From contig NC_133773.1 of the NCBI RefSeq assembly GCF_003597395.2, forward strand, positions 122,362,913 to 122,426,912: a stretch of DNA of 64,000 nucleotides. The letters are read 5' to 3'. The stretch is from Chelonoidis abingdonii (Eukaryota; Chordata; Testudines; Testudinidae). The notes below the pieces were generated by a model. That model had not been told where the DNA came from. It ran no database searches and worked only from the letters and a program-made list of their open reading frames with translations. The first letter of the stretch is position 1. The number at the start of each line of letters is the position of its first letter. Positions 36,045 through 47,479 of this stretch are shown in pieces. A program made the position numbers and the translations under genes.

Positions 36045-36185
36045 GCTGGCCAGCGCCCAGTGGTTAGGATTCTTACTTAGGAGGAGGAGGAGGAAGATGT
36101 GGTTTCAAGCCCCTACTCCAGAGGGGGGATTTGAACTTGGGTCTCTTACATCCAAGATGAGTGCTTTGACCAGTGGGCTAAAGGT
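36045..36185. repeat. Inverted pair of tRNA-like units
   Basis: The left unit (plus strand) contains 'cagtggttaggattctta', A-box-like, and 'ggtttcaagcccc', B-box-like. The right unit (36121-36185), read on the minus strand, contains 'tagcccactggtcaaagcac' and 'agttcaaatcccc'. The two align in order, so they are head-outward inverted copies of one tRNA-like sequence. A single relative occurs at 18067-18130. I recognise it as a dispersed amniote repeat but cannot name the family. Confidence 0.65.
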
Positions 36186-38779
36186 TACAAGAAGGTATCA
36201 CTACCACTGCCTCCTCCAGTTTTGTGAATGGTGCCTAAATCTTCTTATGAATCTGTCTTAAAAAATGAATGATTCATTCTGATAAAGCCAAAACAATTCA
36301 ATTTGACAGTTCAGAACTTTTTTCATTTTTGATTTAGACCAAAACAATTACCCAAAATCGACTGATATTTGCAAAATGTTTTGGTTGACCAACTCTACGT
36401 TTTTTCAGTGCGTAATATATTTTGGCTGAAAAATGTCACACTGCTCTAGTGATAGCTTCTCTCATGCAACATGGAGCCAAACATTTCTGCAGAGTTCAGT
36501 ATCATGAAAAATTGAATAATAATGCATAGCAGAGTTTAGGAGGGTAAGCAAGTATAGTGGCCAAGGGAGAGAGTTGCTTTCATATGATGTTTGACGAGAG
36601 ATGCCGTGTTGTTGATATAGAGAGATGCAGGAAATCTGCTCCAGATGGTAGGAGCTGCAGAGGAGGAGGCTGTTGCACCAATAATGCTGAACTCGTGTGA
36701 AGGGAAAGAGAGGAGACAGATGCTAGATGAGCAGAGAGAATGGGAAGGGGATGATTAACAATCATTTAATAGTACAGTATATCAAACTGCATGCCTAAGC
36801 AGTTAAGTCACAGAGAGCATAGATGAAAGTGGGGGGCTAGAAGGAAGGAGGATGGAAAATCCAGTTGTGTTCTTGGAAATTTTTCTGAGATAAGTTTCTT
36901 GTTTAAGAGAAACCCATCCTCCATGGACTATCCTCTTATCTATATTTATTATAACAACACTTTTCCATTGAGATAACATGTTTTCTCTAAATATTTTAGA
37001 GAGCTTTATGAACACTTGTGAAGCTTCACCATACACCTAAAGGCATGTGCTATTGTTCCCATTTTACGGATGGGGAAGCTGAACCCAGGTGCTGGCAAGG
37101 CTTAATCAAAGTCTGACAAGAAATAAAAGTCAGTTCTGGGAAGAATACTCAGGAGGAAGTGAAAAAACTAGTAATAGTTCTTTGGAAAAAAAATTTAATA
37201 CTGTTCAAAAGGTCTGCAAGGACAAAATATGTTACACGTGTTCCCCAGAGAGACAAAAAATAGTGTTATCATGTATTTGGAACATTGTCTTCATCATGCT
37301 GATGTGTCTTGTATCTCTCTGAGGACCTGTGCATTTCTTTATGCCAATAATAAAAAGGCAGCGTGAATCACGAATTCCACACTACATGCACTGTTAGCAT
37401 TTTCAAATCTATCAATGTGTCAAATTCTGTTCTTTTTGCTGCAGCTGTTCTGCTGCCTCCTGCTCATGCTGACCACACAACTGCCTCTTCTCCTGGGAGC
37501 AGAGGTGCAGCAGGATTTCTTTTTCAGTGGTTAGCGTGGGAGCTCAGTGGCAACTAGCAATGCTTAAATCTCTGATATTAACATTTGACAGGGCTGACTA
37601 TCCACCCACTGAGAACCCCCTCTGGGTGTCTGGCCCCTCCAAGCCCTCAGGAATAAAAATACTGTCTGAGCTAGTCAGCTGCCGCAGTCATGCTGTCACC
37701 ATATGAATGTTCGTGACTTTGTACAGGACCATTAGTTGTCTGTAAATTTCACAGCTATATATTCTAGTGTTCTTGTGTGTTCCCACCAGAAATACAATGC
37801 CTGGTGACACTTGTTTTGAGGGCTACAAAGTGGCAGTGTGCCAACTGCTTCTAGTGTGTTTATGTTCTGTACGTCTATTAAAGTAAATGCTGAATACCCT
37901 TAACTCCCATTGGCCTCAGTGGGTGTAGATGGTCTTCCACACTTTTCAGTATTAGTCCTTTAGCGCTGGGACAGGAAGAGGGCAAGAGGCTGGGGAATCA
38001 ACATGGCATGCCATGGGATTGAGTGTGGGGCCATGTAACTCTGTCAAAGTTTCATCAAGAGGTAAAGCAGAATTTTTGATTTTTCGTTATACCATATAAC
38101 CATGTGGCTCTGTAACAGTGAAACAATTATCATTTTGTATGAAAGAGCCTGAGTTTCCCTCACCCAGCTTGAAACCATGTGTACCTCACTAGATCAACTC
38201 CTCTCTAAAGCAGTCTTCATTTTGGTTTGTTTTAGCAGCTAACAGTGGGCAGACTTTTCTTTCTCTGGCACTAGTGTCAAGGACTTATCACCCTTCCTTT
38301 GTTGTGTGATCTGCTTAATCTCCGTGATCCCAAAACAGTTCCTGAGTTGATACTGAGCTTGAGTCTTCTACAGGGCAGAATGTATTAGTCTGATCTCCAA
38401 CCCGTTGAATGGACTCCTAAGCCCCAACAACTCTCTCTCTCTTTCTTAATGTTTTTGCAGCCTCCATTATCTTCCCACCCTGCTTTCCATGTTCTTGCTG
38501 TCTTTGTACGACCTGTTTCCTTTCCTCCCCTCCTATCCTGTTTCTCTTGACTTTCCCCTTTTGAAACACCTCTCAGATTCTGGAGCTGGTTACGCCATTT
38601 TCTTTCACGTTTACAATATTTAAAACATTGAAATGATTATTTTTAGAAACATAGCTAAGCCAATTCGATTTTGGGTTTTTGCTCAGAACTAGCATTCAGG
38701 TACAACTGGTGACTCAGTTATGATTTCACAAAAAGACGCTCCACACCAGGGGCAATCTGGTGACTAACTCAGAGAATTG
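36186..38779. other. Unassigned stretch
   Basis: No exon recognised. A short piece at about 37050-37090 ('cattttacggatggggaag') resembles the complement of a MIR core, but it is too short to annotate firmly. Confidence 0.4.
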
Positions 38780-39020
38780 TTAGTCAGGAGCCTTGGCATC
38801 TATTTCTATGACCTTACGCAAGCCTGAATCTCTCTGAAACCTGATTTTCCACTGCCTTGCGTCCTGTATAGCCCATTTATATTTGTGTAAAATGGATATA
38901 AACATTTTACTATATTTGACAGCATTTTACACCTACCTCAATGTCAAATTATACAAGGTGCAAAGCAGTGCAGAATGAGCTGCATCTGTGCCTCAGTTTC
39001 CCCACCTGTGATCCTTGTAT
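38780..39020 (+). mobile_element. MIR-type SINE fragments
   Basis: The block 'tatgaccttacgcaagcct' at about 38806, followed by 'gaatctctctgaaacctgat', resembles the MIR core. A second block, 'gtgcctcagtttccccacc', lies at about 38989. The intervening sequence is longer than expected, so there may be two fragments. Confidence 0.55.
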
Positions 39021-39189
39021 AAATGCTGAGTATTGTTCTGATTCAATTTACAGAGAGTTGCATATTTTATAATGCATTTCTGTAGATTCATTCCTATAGT
39101 AACTGAGCACCACTCTAGTATCAGGAGCATAATAAAAATAATTATGTTGTAAATATGCTTCCCTTTTCTTAAATTTAATTAGCATTTAC

Positions 39190-39420
39190 ATAACACTGCC
39201 TGTTCAGAACATGAGATAATCCTCACTTCACCCCTTTGTGGTAGGTAGATGGGGAAATATTTTTATTCTCATATGGCAGATGAAGAAATTGAGAGAGAAG
39301 TTAAATGGCTTGCCCTGAATGGAACATGGTGCATCTATAGAACAACTGCTTGGACTAGAATTCAGGGAGGCCTGACTTCCATCAGTGTGCTGAATCCTCC
39401 AGCCCATATTGCCCCTCTGG
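39190..39420 (-). mobile_element. MIR-type SINE, minus strand
   Basis: 'gatgaagaaattgagagag' and 'ttaaatggcttgccctgaa' are the complement of the MIR core. They are followed by the region equivalent to the tRNA-like head at about 39350-39400. Diverged but collinear. Confidence 0.6.
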
Positions 39421-40469
39421 ACATTTAAATGGAATTCAAATTTTAATTAAAATGGAAGTTCAGTTTTCCCATTCTTTTACAAAATACACTAAATCGACAC
39501 GAGGAGTTATTGGGCTGGCTAGAGAAATGCCTGCGAGGTAGCACTGGGGAGTTCTGGAGTGTTTGCCTTGCCAAAAGCTAAAGATTTGCTAGTTGCACAA
39601 AGGGCTATGTTTCCAGTGTAACTATGACTACCGGCATCAGAACTGGATCTCTGGGAATAGAGCAAACATTTTACATGTCAATTTAAGACATTACATGCCT
39701 TGGTGTTTATTTATTTATTTCATGCTAACACATGGTAGGTTAATTTAAATCGGCTACATCTGTGGAACTAAAGCTTTTCACAATACACCAGTTGGATTTT
39801 ACTTAGCTGTTTTAAGTCCAGTTCCTTTTGGTGCTCACAGTTTCTGTGTTGCATAGTAGAGACATGGACAAACAACTGCACCTTTGATCAATGGTTAGAT
39901 TTTTGCCACCCTGACTCCTACTGCATAGCACCTTCTCTTTCAGTGTTCCCACTGAACACAATGGACCAGAACCTCAGTTGGTATAAGTTAGCCTGCTTCC
40001 ATTGAAGTCAGTGGATCTATGCTGATTTACACCATCTGAGGATTTGACCAAATGATGATATTTATGCACTAAAGCGCTATTCAGTGAGAGAGAAGGTGAC
40101 AAAATATGGCCTAGATTAATGTGCATAGACTCTTGATTGTAAGGACTGCCACTGTGTTTCAGTTGCAAAAGAGAAGTTGGGGGAGGGTGTCTCTTTGTTC
40201 CTTGATCCTGCGTGCCGCACAGTATGGGAGAGGGCACACGTTTTCCCTTTATTCTGATTGAAAATTATGTATTATTTCTTTCCTCATCTATCTATGGGAA
40301 CCATGGTTCTGGAACTGAATGCAATGAATGGCATCAAGTTCCACTAGGCAACCTATGATGTCATTAAGTGCAGTATAATACTATATTACAAATACATCTG
40401 TTGCCCTCCATAATAAGATGGCATATCATTGTACACACATTAATATATCTTCATCACACCCCTGCCATT
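39421..40469. other. Unassigned stretch
   Basis: No gene recognised. It holds the dispersed motif 'ccattgaagtcagtgg' at about 39998-40013. Confidence 0.4.
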
Positions 40470-40630
40470 TAGGAATAATTAATATTATTATTCTCATTTT
40501 ATAGATGTGGAAACTGAGGCATAGAAAGATTAAGTGACTTGTTCAAGGAAATATGTGGGAGAGATGTGAATGGAATCCAGGTTTCTTAATGTCCTTCTGA
40601 GTCTTAATCACAAGACCATACTTCCTCCTC
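40470..40630 (-). mobile_element. MIR-type SINE, minus strand
   Basis: 'tagatgtggaaactgaggca' and 'ttaagtgacttgttcaagg' are the complement of the MIR core. The order of blocks continues into the head region at about 40580-40620. Confidence 0.72.
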
Positions 40631-41372
40631 CCTAAGGAAAAGCAGTAGATGGGTTAAATACAGTATGTTTCTCTAACAGTCCACAGGGGATTACTGACTC
40701 AGGAAGGACTTATTGATATCAGTTACTCCTAGCAGCCAGATGTGTAAGAGTTCATTTCTGGTAAAGGACAGCTATCCCAATATTAATGACCTGGAGAAAT
40801 AAAGTATAGGAAATCCTTTCAGTGGTAAAAATGATAGACAGCCTGTTTCTGGAATTTGAACAAACTTAATATACAGATGTAGGCAAACATAAATGTTTTT
40901 AAAGATAACATATACAGGTTATGAATAAGATTTGTTAATATTTATTTGGGAAGTTACCTGTGCTAATCATAAAATAAAAAGTTATGAAAAATGTTCCTTC
41001 AAACTATCAGAAATTATGGGAGGTACAGGGTGTTCAGCACCTATGAATATCTAGAAATATATTTACATGCTAAATATGGATTTAAAAGTGTGACCAGGGT
41101 TCCAGGGGGGCCACTCTGAGATTGCGCAGTTAGGGCAAACTGCAAAGAATGGGGCAGATAATCCCCAAAACTGGTAGTTATTCTCATTCTTAGATTCACC
41201 AAGCCAGCAACAAAGCAGCTTCTGCAATATCTGGCTGGTTACCCAGAAGCCAAAACATCCCTTAAAGCATTGAGTTCCCACTGAGATAGCCAAGTCAAAT
41301 ATTACTAAAAATCTTGTTCATCATATAAAAAAAGTTCTACCGATCCCAAAGGATTGGACACATTACCTACCA
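40631..41372. other. Unassigned stretch
   Basis: No recognised gene or repeat before the Penelope-like element. Confidence 0.4.
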
Positions 41373-41380
41373 GGTTAATA

Positions 41381-41763
41381 GTATCAAGAGGTAGCCGTGT
41401 TAGTCTGTATCCACAAAAACAACAAGGAGTCTGGTGGCACCTTAAAGACTAACAGATTTATTTGGGCATAACCTTTTGTGGGTAAAAAAACCTCACTGTT
41501 TGTAATGGGCCATCCTGATTATCACTACAAAAGTATTTTTTCTCCTGCTGATAATAGCCCACCTTAATCAATTAATCTCATTAGAGTTATGGCAACACCC
41601 ATTTTTTCATGTTTTCTCTCTCTCTGTGTATATATATATCTCTTCCTACTGTATTTTCCACTGCATGCATCTGATGAAGTGGGCTTTAGCCCACGAAAGG
41701 TTATGCTCAAATAAATTTGTTAGTCTCTGAGGTGCCACAAGTTGCTCCTCGTTCTCTTTATAT
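41381..41763. mobile_element. Penelope-like element with inverted termini (383 bp)
   Basis: Perfect 8-bp direct repeats ggttaata flank the element at 41373-41380 and 41764-41771. The left arm (about 41396-41480) is complementary to the right arm (about 41665-41760): 'agactaacagatttatttg' against 'caaataaatttgttagtct'. The right arm contains a hammerhead-like sequence. The interior has a TA microsatellite at about 41627-41639. Inverted terminal segments with ribozyme-like folds fit the known layout of Penelope-like retroelements. No reverse transcriptase or GIY-YIG coding sequence remains. Confidence 0.68.
41671..41708 (+). ncRNA. Hammerhead-like ribozyme motif
   Basis: It reads CTGATGA (41671-41677), then GTGGGC-TTTA-GCCCAC (a 6-bp helix II with a 4-nt loop), then GAAA (41695-41698), then GGTTATGC and TC. 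GAAA-GG-TTAT-GC-TC would give the short helix III and the UC cleavage position typical of Penelope-type hammerheads, with one mismatch (G where C is expected). Against activity, an extra A separates CTGATGA from helix II, and helix I around the core is weak. I regard it as a decayed or hammerhead-like fold and not a proven ribozyme. Confidence 0.5.
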
Positions 41764-41771
41764 GGTTAATA

Positions 41772-42150
41772 TCTAACAAGATATGAGTAAACACATACAA
41801 TTAATATTACCTCTAATTCTCTAACCATACAGGTTTGCATTTCAAAGCTCTAGTCCATTTAACATGGCTATGTTAGCTATTTATAAGGAACAGCCCCAAT
41901 TACAATCTAATAATCTGTAAAGGTTGAATTTAGCCTGCAAGTTGCTTAACCCTTTCTGGCCCTGTGTCACAAGGAGCCTAACATTAGCTACCTGGTCTTA
42001 AAAATCTTAGCGCTGTGAATTAGGATGAGAAATAATTCACATAGTTCACACATTTGGTTAACATTTACAGAGTGAGGAAATAGACACAAAGAGCCATGCT
42101 TTAAGCAGCATCTAGAGAGCTCCCTCATAAGGAAATTCCAACATTTATTT
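41772..42150. other. Unassigned stretch
   Basis: Short AT-rich interval between the Penelope-like element and the third solo LTR. Nothing recognised. Confidence 0.45.
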
Positions 42151-42155
42151 AGCTC

Positions 42156-43060
42156 TGTCATAAATAGATAGCTAAGGGTTAATGTTTCTTTTACCTGTAA
42201 AGGGTTAACAAAGGGAACCAAACACCTGACCAGAGGACCAATCAGGAAACTGGATTTTTCAAAGTCAGGGAGGGAATTTTTGGACTCTGAGTCTTTTGTT
42301 TGTCTCTCAGCTATGAGAAGCTTCTTTCTTCTTCTAATCTTCTGTTTCCAACTTGTAAGTACAGGTAGAAAAACAATATAGGCTTTTATGTTGTTTTGGG
42401 TGTATTTACATGTGTGTAACTTGCTGGAATGTTTCAAATTGGATATCTTTTTGACTCAGACTGTTTATTCATATTTTTCTTATAAGCAATAGCCCTGTAT
42501 TGTCATCTTGTTACAGAGAATATGTTTATGTCTTTTTTCTTTCTTTTTTATATAAAGCTTTCTTTTTAAAACCTGTTTGAGTTTTTCTCTGGTTAAGGAG
42601 AAAGGAAAGACAGGGGGGAGGGGAAACACTACGCTCTGTGTTTAACTCTCCTAGTGTCCCAGGGCGGGAAGAAGCTAAGGGGGAGGAGAGATAGAATCTC
42701 TTCTGTTTCCTTGTATTTGGGGTTTGTCTCTTTGTGGAATAGAGGAGATATGCTTCTTGGTATTGTGATGTAAAGAGATTGCATCAATACTCCCAGGTTA
42801 GCCCAGAGAGGAAAGTCTGGGTGAGAGAGAGAGAGGGAAGGGAAGTGGGTTATTTCCCTTTGTTGTAGGCTCAGGGTTTCTGAGTCTTGGGGTCCCTCCA
42901 GGGAAGGTTTTGGGGAGACCAGAGGGGGCCAAAACCCTGGAAATTTGGGATGGTGGCAGCGAGATCCGATCTAAGCTGGTAAATTGAGCTTAGAGGGGTT
43001 CATGCTAGGCACCCAGATTTTTGGACGCTAAGGTCCAGATTTGGGAAGAGGCTTATGATA
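42156..43060 (+). mobile_element. Solo LTR, family A, copy 3 (905 bp)
   Basis: It begins TGTCATAAATAGATAGCTAA and ends TTATGATA. Perfect 5-bp target duplications agctc flank it at 42151-42155 and 43061-43065. It shares long collinear blocks with the copies at 13350-14171 (minus) and 27229-28236 (plus), including 'cctgtaaagggttaacaaa' near the start and 'ttttggacgctaaggt' near the end. It is non-coding, with no internal proviral genes. Confidence 0.92.
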
Positions 43061-43065
43061 AGCTC

Positions 43066-44402
43066 CCCATTGCAACACATTCTGGTTCTATTTGGTAACT
43101 TCAGAGGATCAGGAACTCTCTAGTCCCTCCACAACATTTACTCGCTGTAGCCCAATTAAAGCAAAAAAGATAATTGGAATGGTGGGAGAGTATAAAGTGT
43201 CCAAATCTTTCAGCTATGCATGGTTCCCTCAGATGTACTGCAGCACTTTAGGTTTGTATAATGTTTATATACCAGTGACTGTTTCGTAGTTTTAAAGCAG
43301 TCTGGTTTATTTATCTTGCCAGGAGATCCTCCAATTCATTAATAAGAGAATTAACTTTTTTTTTTTTGCGCTAACAGGCCAATTCATTATATTGAAGCTC
43401 ACAGACTCTGTTTGTGCAGCATTCTTCTGTTTCTTTCTCTTGTACATGTAGTGATCTATGATTTGGATAATTACTGGTTGTTTATCTTTTCTTGAACATT
43501 TGGATAGCACATATTGTTTGTTTTTTCCCTCTTTTCTTCACTTCCTTTGGATAGACTAATGCAGCCTGCCAGCGGCTGAGAGAATAGTATTTGTTATTCA
43601 AAGAGACTACTGAGTTACCCACCACTGCAGTTAAATGAGGCTCACAGTGTAAGGCTGATTATCTCCCAGCCCACTCTTATCTGGTTCTGTGGGGCTTAAA
43701 CCTGGGACAGTAGGCTGCACTTCTGTGCTACTACTAGGCAGCCAGGACAGAGCCACGCCTGGTCAACACACCATACATCTAGGGAGACCAATCATTTCAG
43801 GAAGTGCTGTTCATGATGGAGAAGACTGGAAGCTTCCTGCATGACCTCGAATGGGTCCAGACCTACTATTTATGCTGGGGGGAGTACCAGGAAGTTGTCT
43901 GTGCAACAAGGGAGATCACTGACCTGCTGCTGAGACAAACCCTGCCTTGTTCCTGCCTGCTTGCCCTGCCCTTCAGTTCCTAACTATTGACTCTGGTTTT
44001 ACCAGGGGCAGGTGCAAGGGGGGGTAAGCAGGGACATGGACCCCCCCCCAATAATTGGCAGGGGACGCAGAACTCCTTCAGCCTCAAGGCCTTGACGAGG
44101 GGTGCAGAACTCCTCTTGCTTCTGGGCTGCGGTGCGGAGAGCGAACTTCTTGAGCCCTGATGCCATGGTAGGGAGAGCGCTCTAGCCCCTCTCGAGGGCC
44201 CTGGGGCTGGAGAAGTTTGTTCTGCACCGCTTCACCATAATAGTACTGCATCCCCCACCGGTGCCCACCCAAGAGCAGTAAAATCTAAATTCCTGCGCGT
44301 GCCTCTGGGATTGATCCTTGAGTATAGTTTAACCCTAGTCTCTTGTCCCCAGCTATTGACCTTGGCGTGATACTTGGCTCCAGATCTCAGCTGCCAACTT
44401 TG
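43066..44402. other. Unassigned stretch, GC-rich at 43980-44290
   Basis: No exon recognised. A GC-rich block with runs of G and C (about 44010-44055) may be another miniature element, because 'caggggcaggtg' near 43999 faces 'ccaccggtgcccac' near 44257. The evidence is too weak to annotate termini. Confidence 0.35.
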
Positions 44403-44410
44403 GTTAAACC

Positions 44411-44584
44411 TAGGGTTGCCAACTTTCAAATAGCACAAAACCTAACACACCTGCCTTGCCCCTTTGCTGAGGCCCTGCTCCTGCTCCCTCCAACTCCTCC
44501 CTCCGTTGCTCACTCTATCCCACCCTCACTCACTTTTAACGGGCCCTTTTGTTCCAGGCAAAAAACGGATGCCTGGCAACCCTA
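44411..44584. mobile_element. Miniature inverted-repeat element (174 bp)
   Basis: It begins TAGGGTTGCCAACT and ends with 'ggcaacccta', the complement of the first ten bases. Flanks are gttaaacc (44403-44410) and gctcaacc (44585-44592), 6 of 8 matching, which suggests a hAT-type insertion. The interior is C-rich and non-coding. Confidence 0.72.
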
Positions 44585-44592
44585 GCTCAACC

Positions 44593-45269
44593 CCTCAGGC
44601 CCAACAACCCACAATTCGGTTCCTGTTGGGGTCCTCCACAAAGAGACAGAGACCTGTGCTCCAAATGTTCATGTTAGAAAAGGAGATTATTAAACTGTTC
44701 AGAACCTGTGTCATTGGCAAATAGATGGCCAGATCATGATTTACGAAACACCACAATGTGATTCAGAGGCAGAACCCAGGAGTCCTAATTCCTCCCTTAT
44801 CCACAGATTAATTTGCATTCTTCATCTAATGAAATTATCCATGGCAAGTGTTGAGATTGTGAATCTGCTCTGGGGTCTGTCAGTAATGGCTTAAGGGAAG
44901 CATTTCAACAAGAATCTAAAAAAGGCTCAGCTCAAGCAAGCACCCACTTTTTAAACAGATCAAAATGGAAAAATAAACAAATGACAGAAAAGAAAACAGA
45001 GAATTGATTGCCGTGTGGTTCCAGCTCCACCCTGCAATCCAGTGTTGATGATAATGTTACTATTATTGTTTTGGGAAACCTAAGGCAAAGAGAGTTTTTG
45101 CTCTTTGATCTGAAAGTGGTGATATTGTAGGTCATTTCGATTGCTGAGGAAGGAAATTCCATAGCTGTACAACAATCAGCAAGAAAGCTCTGAATCTAGC
45201 TCCCACAACTTTGTTATCATACACAGCTCTTCATGAGCACAGAGATATGAAAGTTCCTATGTCACAGAA
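44593..45269. other. Unassigned stretch
   Basis: No gene or repeat recognised. Confidence 0.4.
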
Positions 45270-45570
45270 AGAGGCAGTTCCTTAGAGAATTTGAGAGTGT
45301 TGAAGATTAGCACCTTGCTCTTGAACTGGACCTGATGATCGGCGGATATCCAGTATAGTGAAAGGAGCTGCTGATCAGGCTGATGATCGTCCACCTAGTA
45401 GAGTTGTTTAGCAGTGTACAGTGCTACATTCTGGACTTCCATTGGCATTTGTGTGTTGAGTTCCAGGTATAGAACATTGCAATAAAAAAGTCTGGATATC
45501 CTGGACCACTGTAGTCTGGCTTTGTTAGTAATGGTGGCAGCCTTTTAGCCAGCGTTAAGTTCAGGGAAGT
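45270..45570. repeat. Possible ancient LINE 3' fragment
   Basis: The order of blocks 'agcaccttgctcttgaactg', 'gtgctacattctggac' and 'gaacattgcaataaaaaagt' resembles a dispersed vertebrate LINE fragment that I recognise in outline. I cannot give the family name. Confidence 0.35.
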
Positions 45571-45894
45571 GTTTCTAGTGGTTATGACTATTTGGGTCTA
45601 GTCTTGGTCCTGAAGCACCTAGAGAAAATGCACTGCTTTGGTGATATGCAGGCAGATTCTCTTGATGAAGGGCGATGCTGTGGCACCCTCTCTTTCTTCA
45701 AAGTTCTATATGAATTCAGTTCCTTTCTTTCGAAACCTCCAGAGTATGAATCTCCTTAGCATTTGGATACCAGGTTGATAGATGCCTTAGAAATACCTAA
45801 AACAGAAAATTAGATGATAATTCAGGGTTCTAATTAGAGGGTCTGTGATCCAAACTAATTTCTCTCCACACCAGAACAAGAGTATGTATTATGG

Positions 45895-46110
45895 GAAGCA
45901 GAGCTGTCTAGCAGTTAGGGTTGGCAACTGGAAGTCAGGACTCCTGGGTTCTGTACCAGCTTTGCCACCAGGTTTCTGCTTAACCTCTCTGAGTCTCATC
46001 TGAAAATGGGTATAATATCTCACCACGGTGTTAGAAGTAATGGATGTTTGTAAAATATTTTGAGATCCTATATGCTGTAGTTTTTATTGTTTATCTAAAG
46101 TAACTGTTGA
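45895..46110 (+). mobile_element. MIR-type SINE
   Basis: A tRNA-like head region ('gtctagcagttagggttgg') leads into 'tcaggactcctgggttctg' and then the degraded core 'gcttaacctctctgagtctc'. A tail block with 'aaatattttgagatcctat' follows. The order fits a plus-strand MIR. Confidence 0.72.
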
Positions 46111-46981
46111 TCTGTAATATTTGCAGATTATTTTCTAAAGGAGTTCAGCTGGGAATCTGGTGGGCAAAACTACTTACCAAAGATAACTCCTAAAAATGAC
46201 AAGTTCCCTTAACTCACCTTGATTGTAACAGTCTGGCCATATATTATCTTATGATGAATATAGTACAACTAGTATCTATTTATGGAGCCCTCACTCATTT
46301 TCAAAATTATTTGGCAAACGAATTAGTTATTAGTGACATTGACCTATTGGACGAAGAGTGGCAGTTTGTTATCTGAAGTAACAAGGCAGCATATGTTTCA
46401 CTGAAGTATGACTGGCAGTGTAGAGGCTTCCAAAATATGTTTCTGCATTCGGGGAATATAAACATCAACCTCCTACATCTCAGGAGGTGTTAAAACCACG
46501 TCTTATGAGTCAAGTTGCAGTCAAATTAACTTCATCAAGTAAGATCAAGCAGCATATTCAAAGTACTGTCGACTCTGTCTGTCCTCCTATTTGCCTTTTT
46601 TCATTATAGAAAATTTGTCATGATTTCTGTGAAGATTTCTTGAACCTCACTGGCTGGGGAGGTGCACTAAGCCACTAAAGCCTCTCTTACTCGGGTATTT
46701 TCAAATTAACCCCACAAGTCTTAGTTTATATTTCTGCTTTTGCTCTCATAACTTGCAAAAAGTTACTGATTTATTTACCCAAACTCTGATGCTGAGGGGA
46801 TTCATGGGACCTTTCTTTATTCTGAAGGGAAATCAGTGCAAGACAGACAATTTTTTTTGGATGATGGCTTGCTTGCCAGCTCAAGAACCCCAAGTTGTGA
46901 GTACTGCAGATCCTCCATGCGACAGTTTAGTGGAAGGTGTGTCCAGTTATGAAAACCATTTACTTTACATAAGAACAAAAG
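46111..46981. other. Unassigned stretch
   Basis: No recognised gene or element up to the target duplication of the nested LTR. Confidence 0.4.
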
Positions 46982-47131
46982 AATGGTGTCATGGGATGTT
47001 CACCCCCTCACTAGCCTGGAAAGGGATAATTAGACTGAGAAGGGATTCATTAACTGGATAGTCCATCTCTGAGGGGAATTAAGTGGCCTACACAATCCCT
47101 GATGGAACCCAGATGAGATGAAATAGGCAGG

Positions 47132-47142
47132 CTATTATAAAA
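47132..47142 (+). promoter_or_regulatory. TATA-like box in LTR family B
   Basis: ctattataaaa lies about 145 bp into the LTR, where a U3 promoter is expected. Position and sequence alone support it. Confidence 0.4.
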
Positions 47143-47479
47143 CCAGGAAGCTGGCAGCAGAAAAGAGCTGGGAGGTGGAGATGGAGGATTCTCTGATTCC
47201 AAATGAAATCACTCTGTAAACTCAAGAGAGTCTATTGGAGAGGTAGAATGGATACAAAGTAGGGCTGAAAAGAGTAGAAGCAGAATCAGATAACAGCCAA
47301 AAAAAAATTGCAAAGCTGAGGAAGGAAATAACCAATGTTGTTATTGTAAAATCCCCAGCCAAAGAAATAAGATTAGTGATGTAAACTCTGTGAAAGTAGA
47401 GGATTAGATTTAAAAAAGCGTAGAAGATATTGTTAAGAGCAAAGAGGCTGTGAGATGGTGATCTTTTAGCTGAATGTAA

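Noticed and set aside
36045..36185. Two tRNA genes in opposite orientation
   Set aside because: Neither unit has intact stems or a clear anticodon arm. They are repeat-derived tRNA-like sequences.
38440..38470. Splice acceptor 'tttcttaatgtttttgcag' as the start of an exon
   Set aside because: The sequence after it does not encode SORCS2-like or other recognisable protein and has no matching donor with a maintained frame.
41988..42437. A 149-codon minus-strand frame as a host gene
   Set aside because: Most of it overlaps the start of solo LTR copy 3. A similar peptide appears in LTR copy 1, which explains the resemblance.
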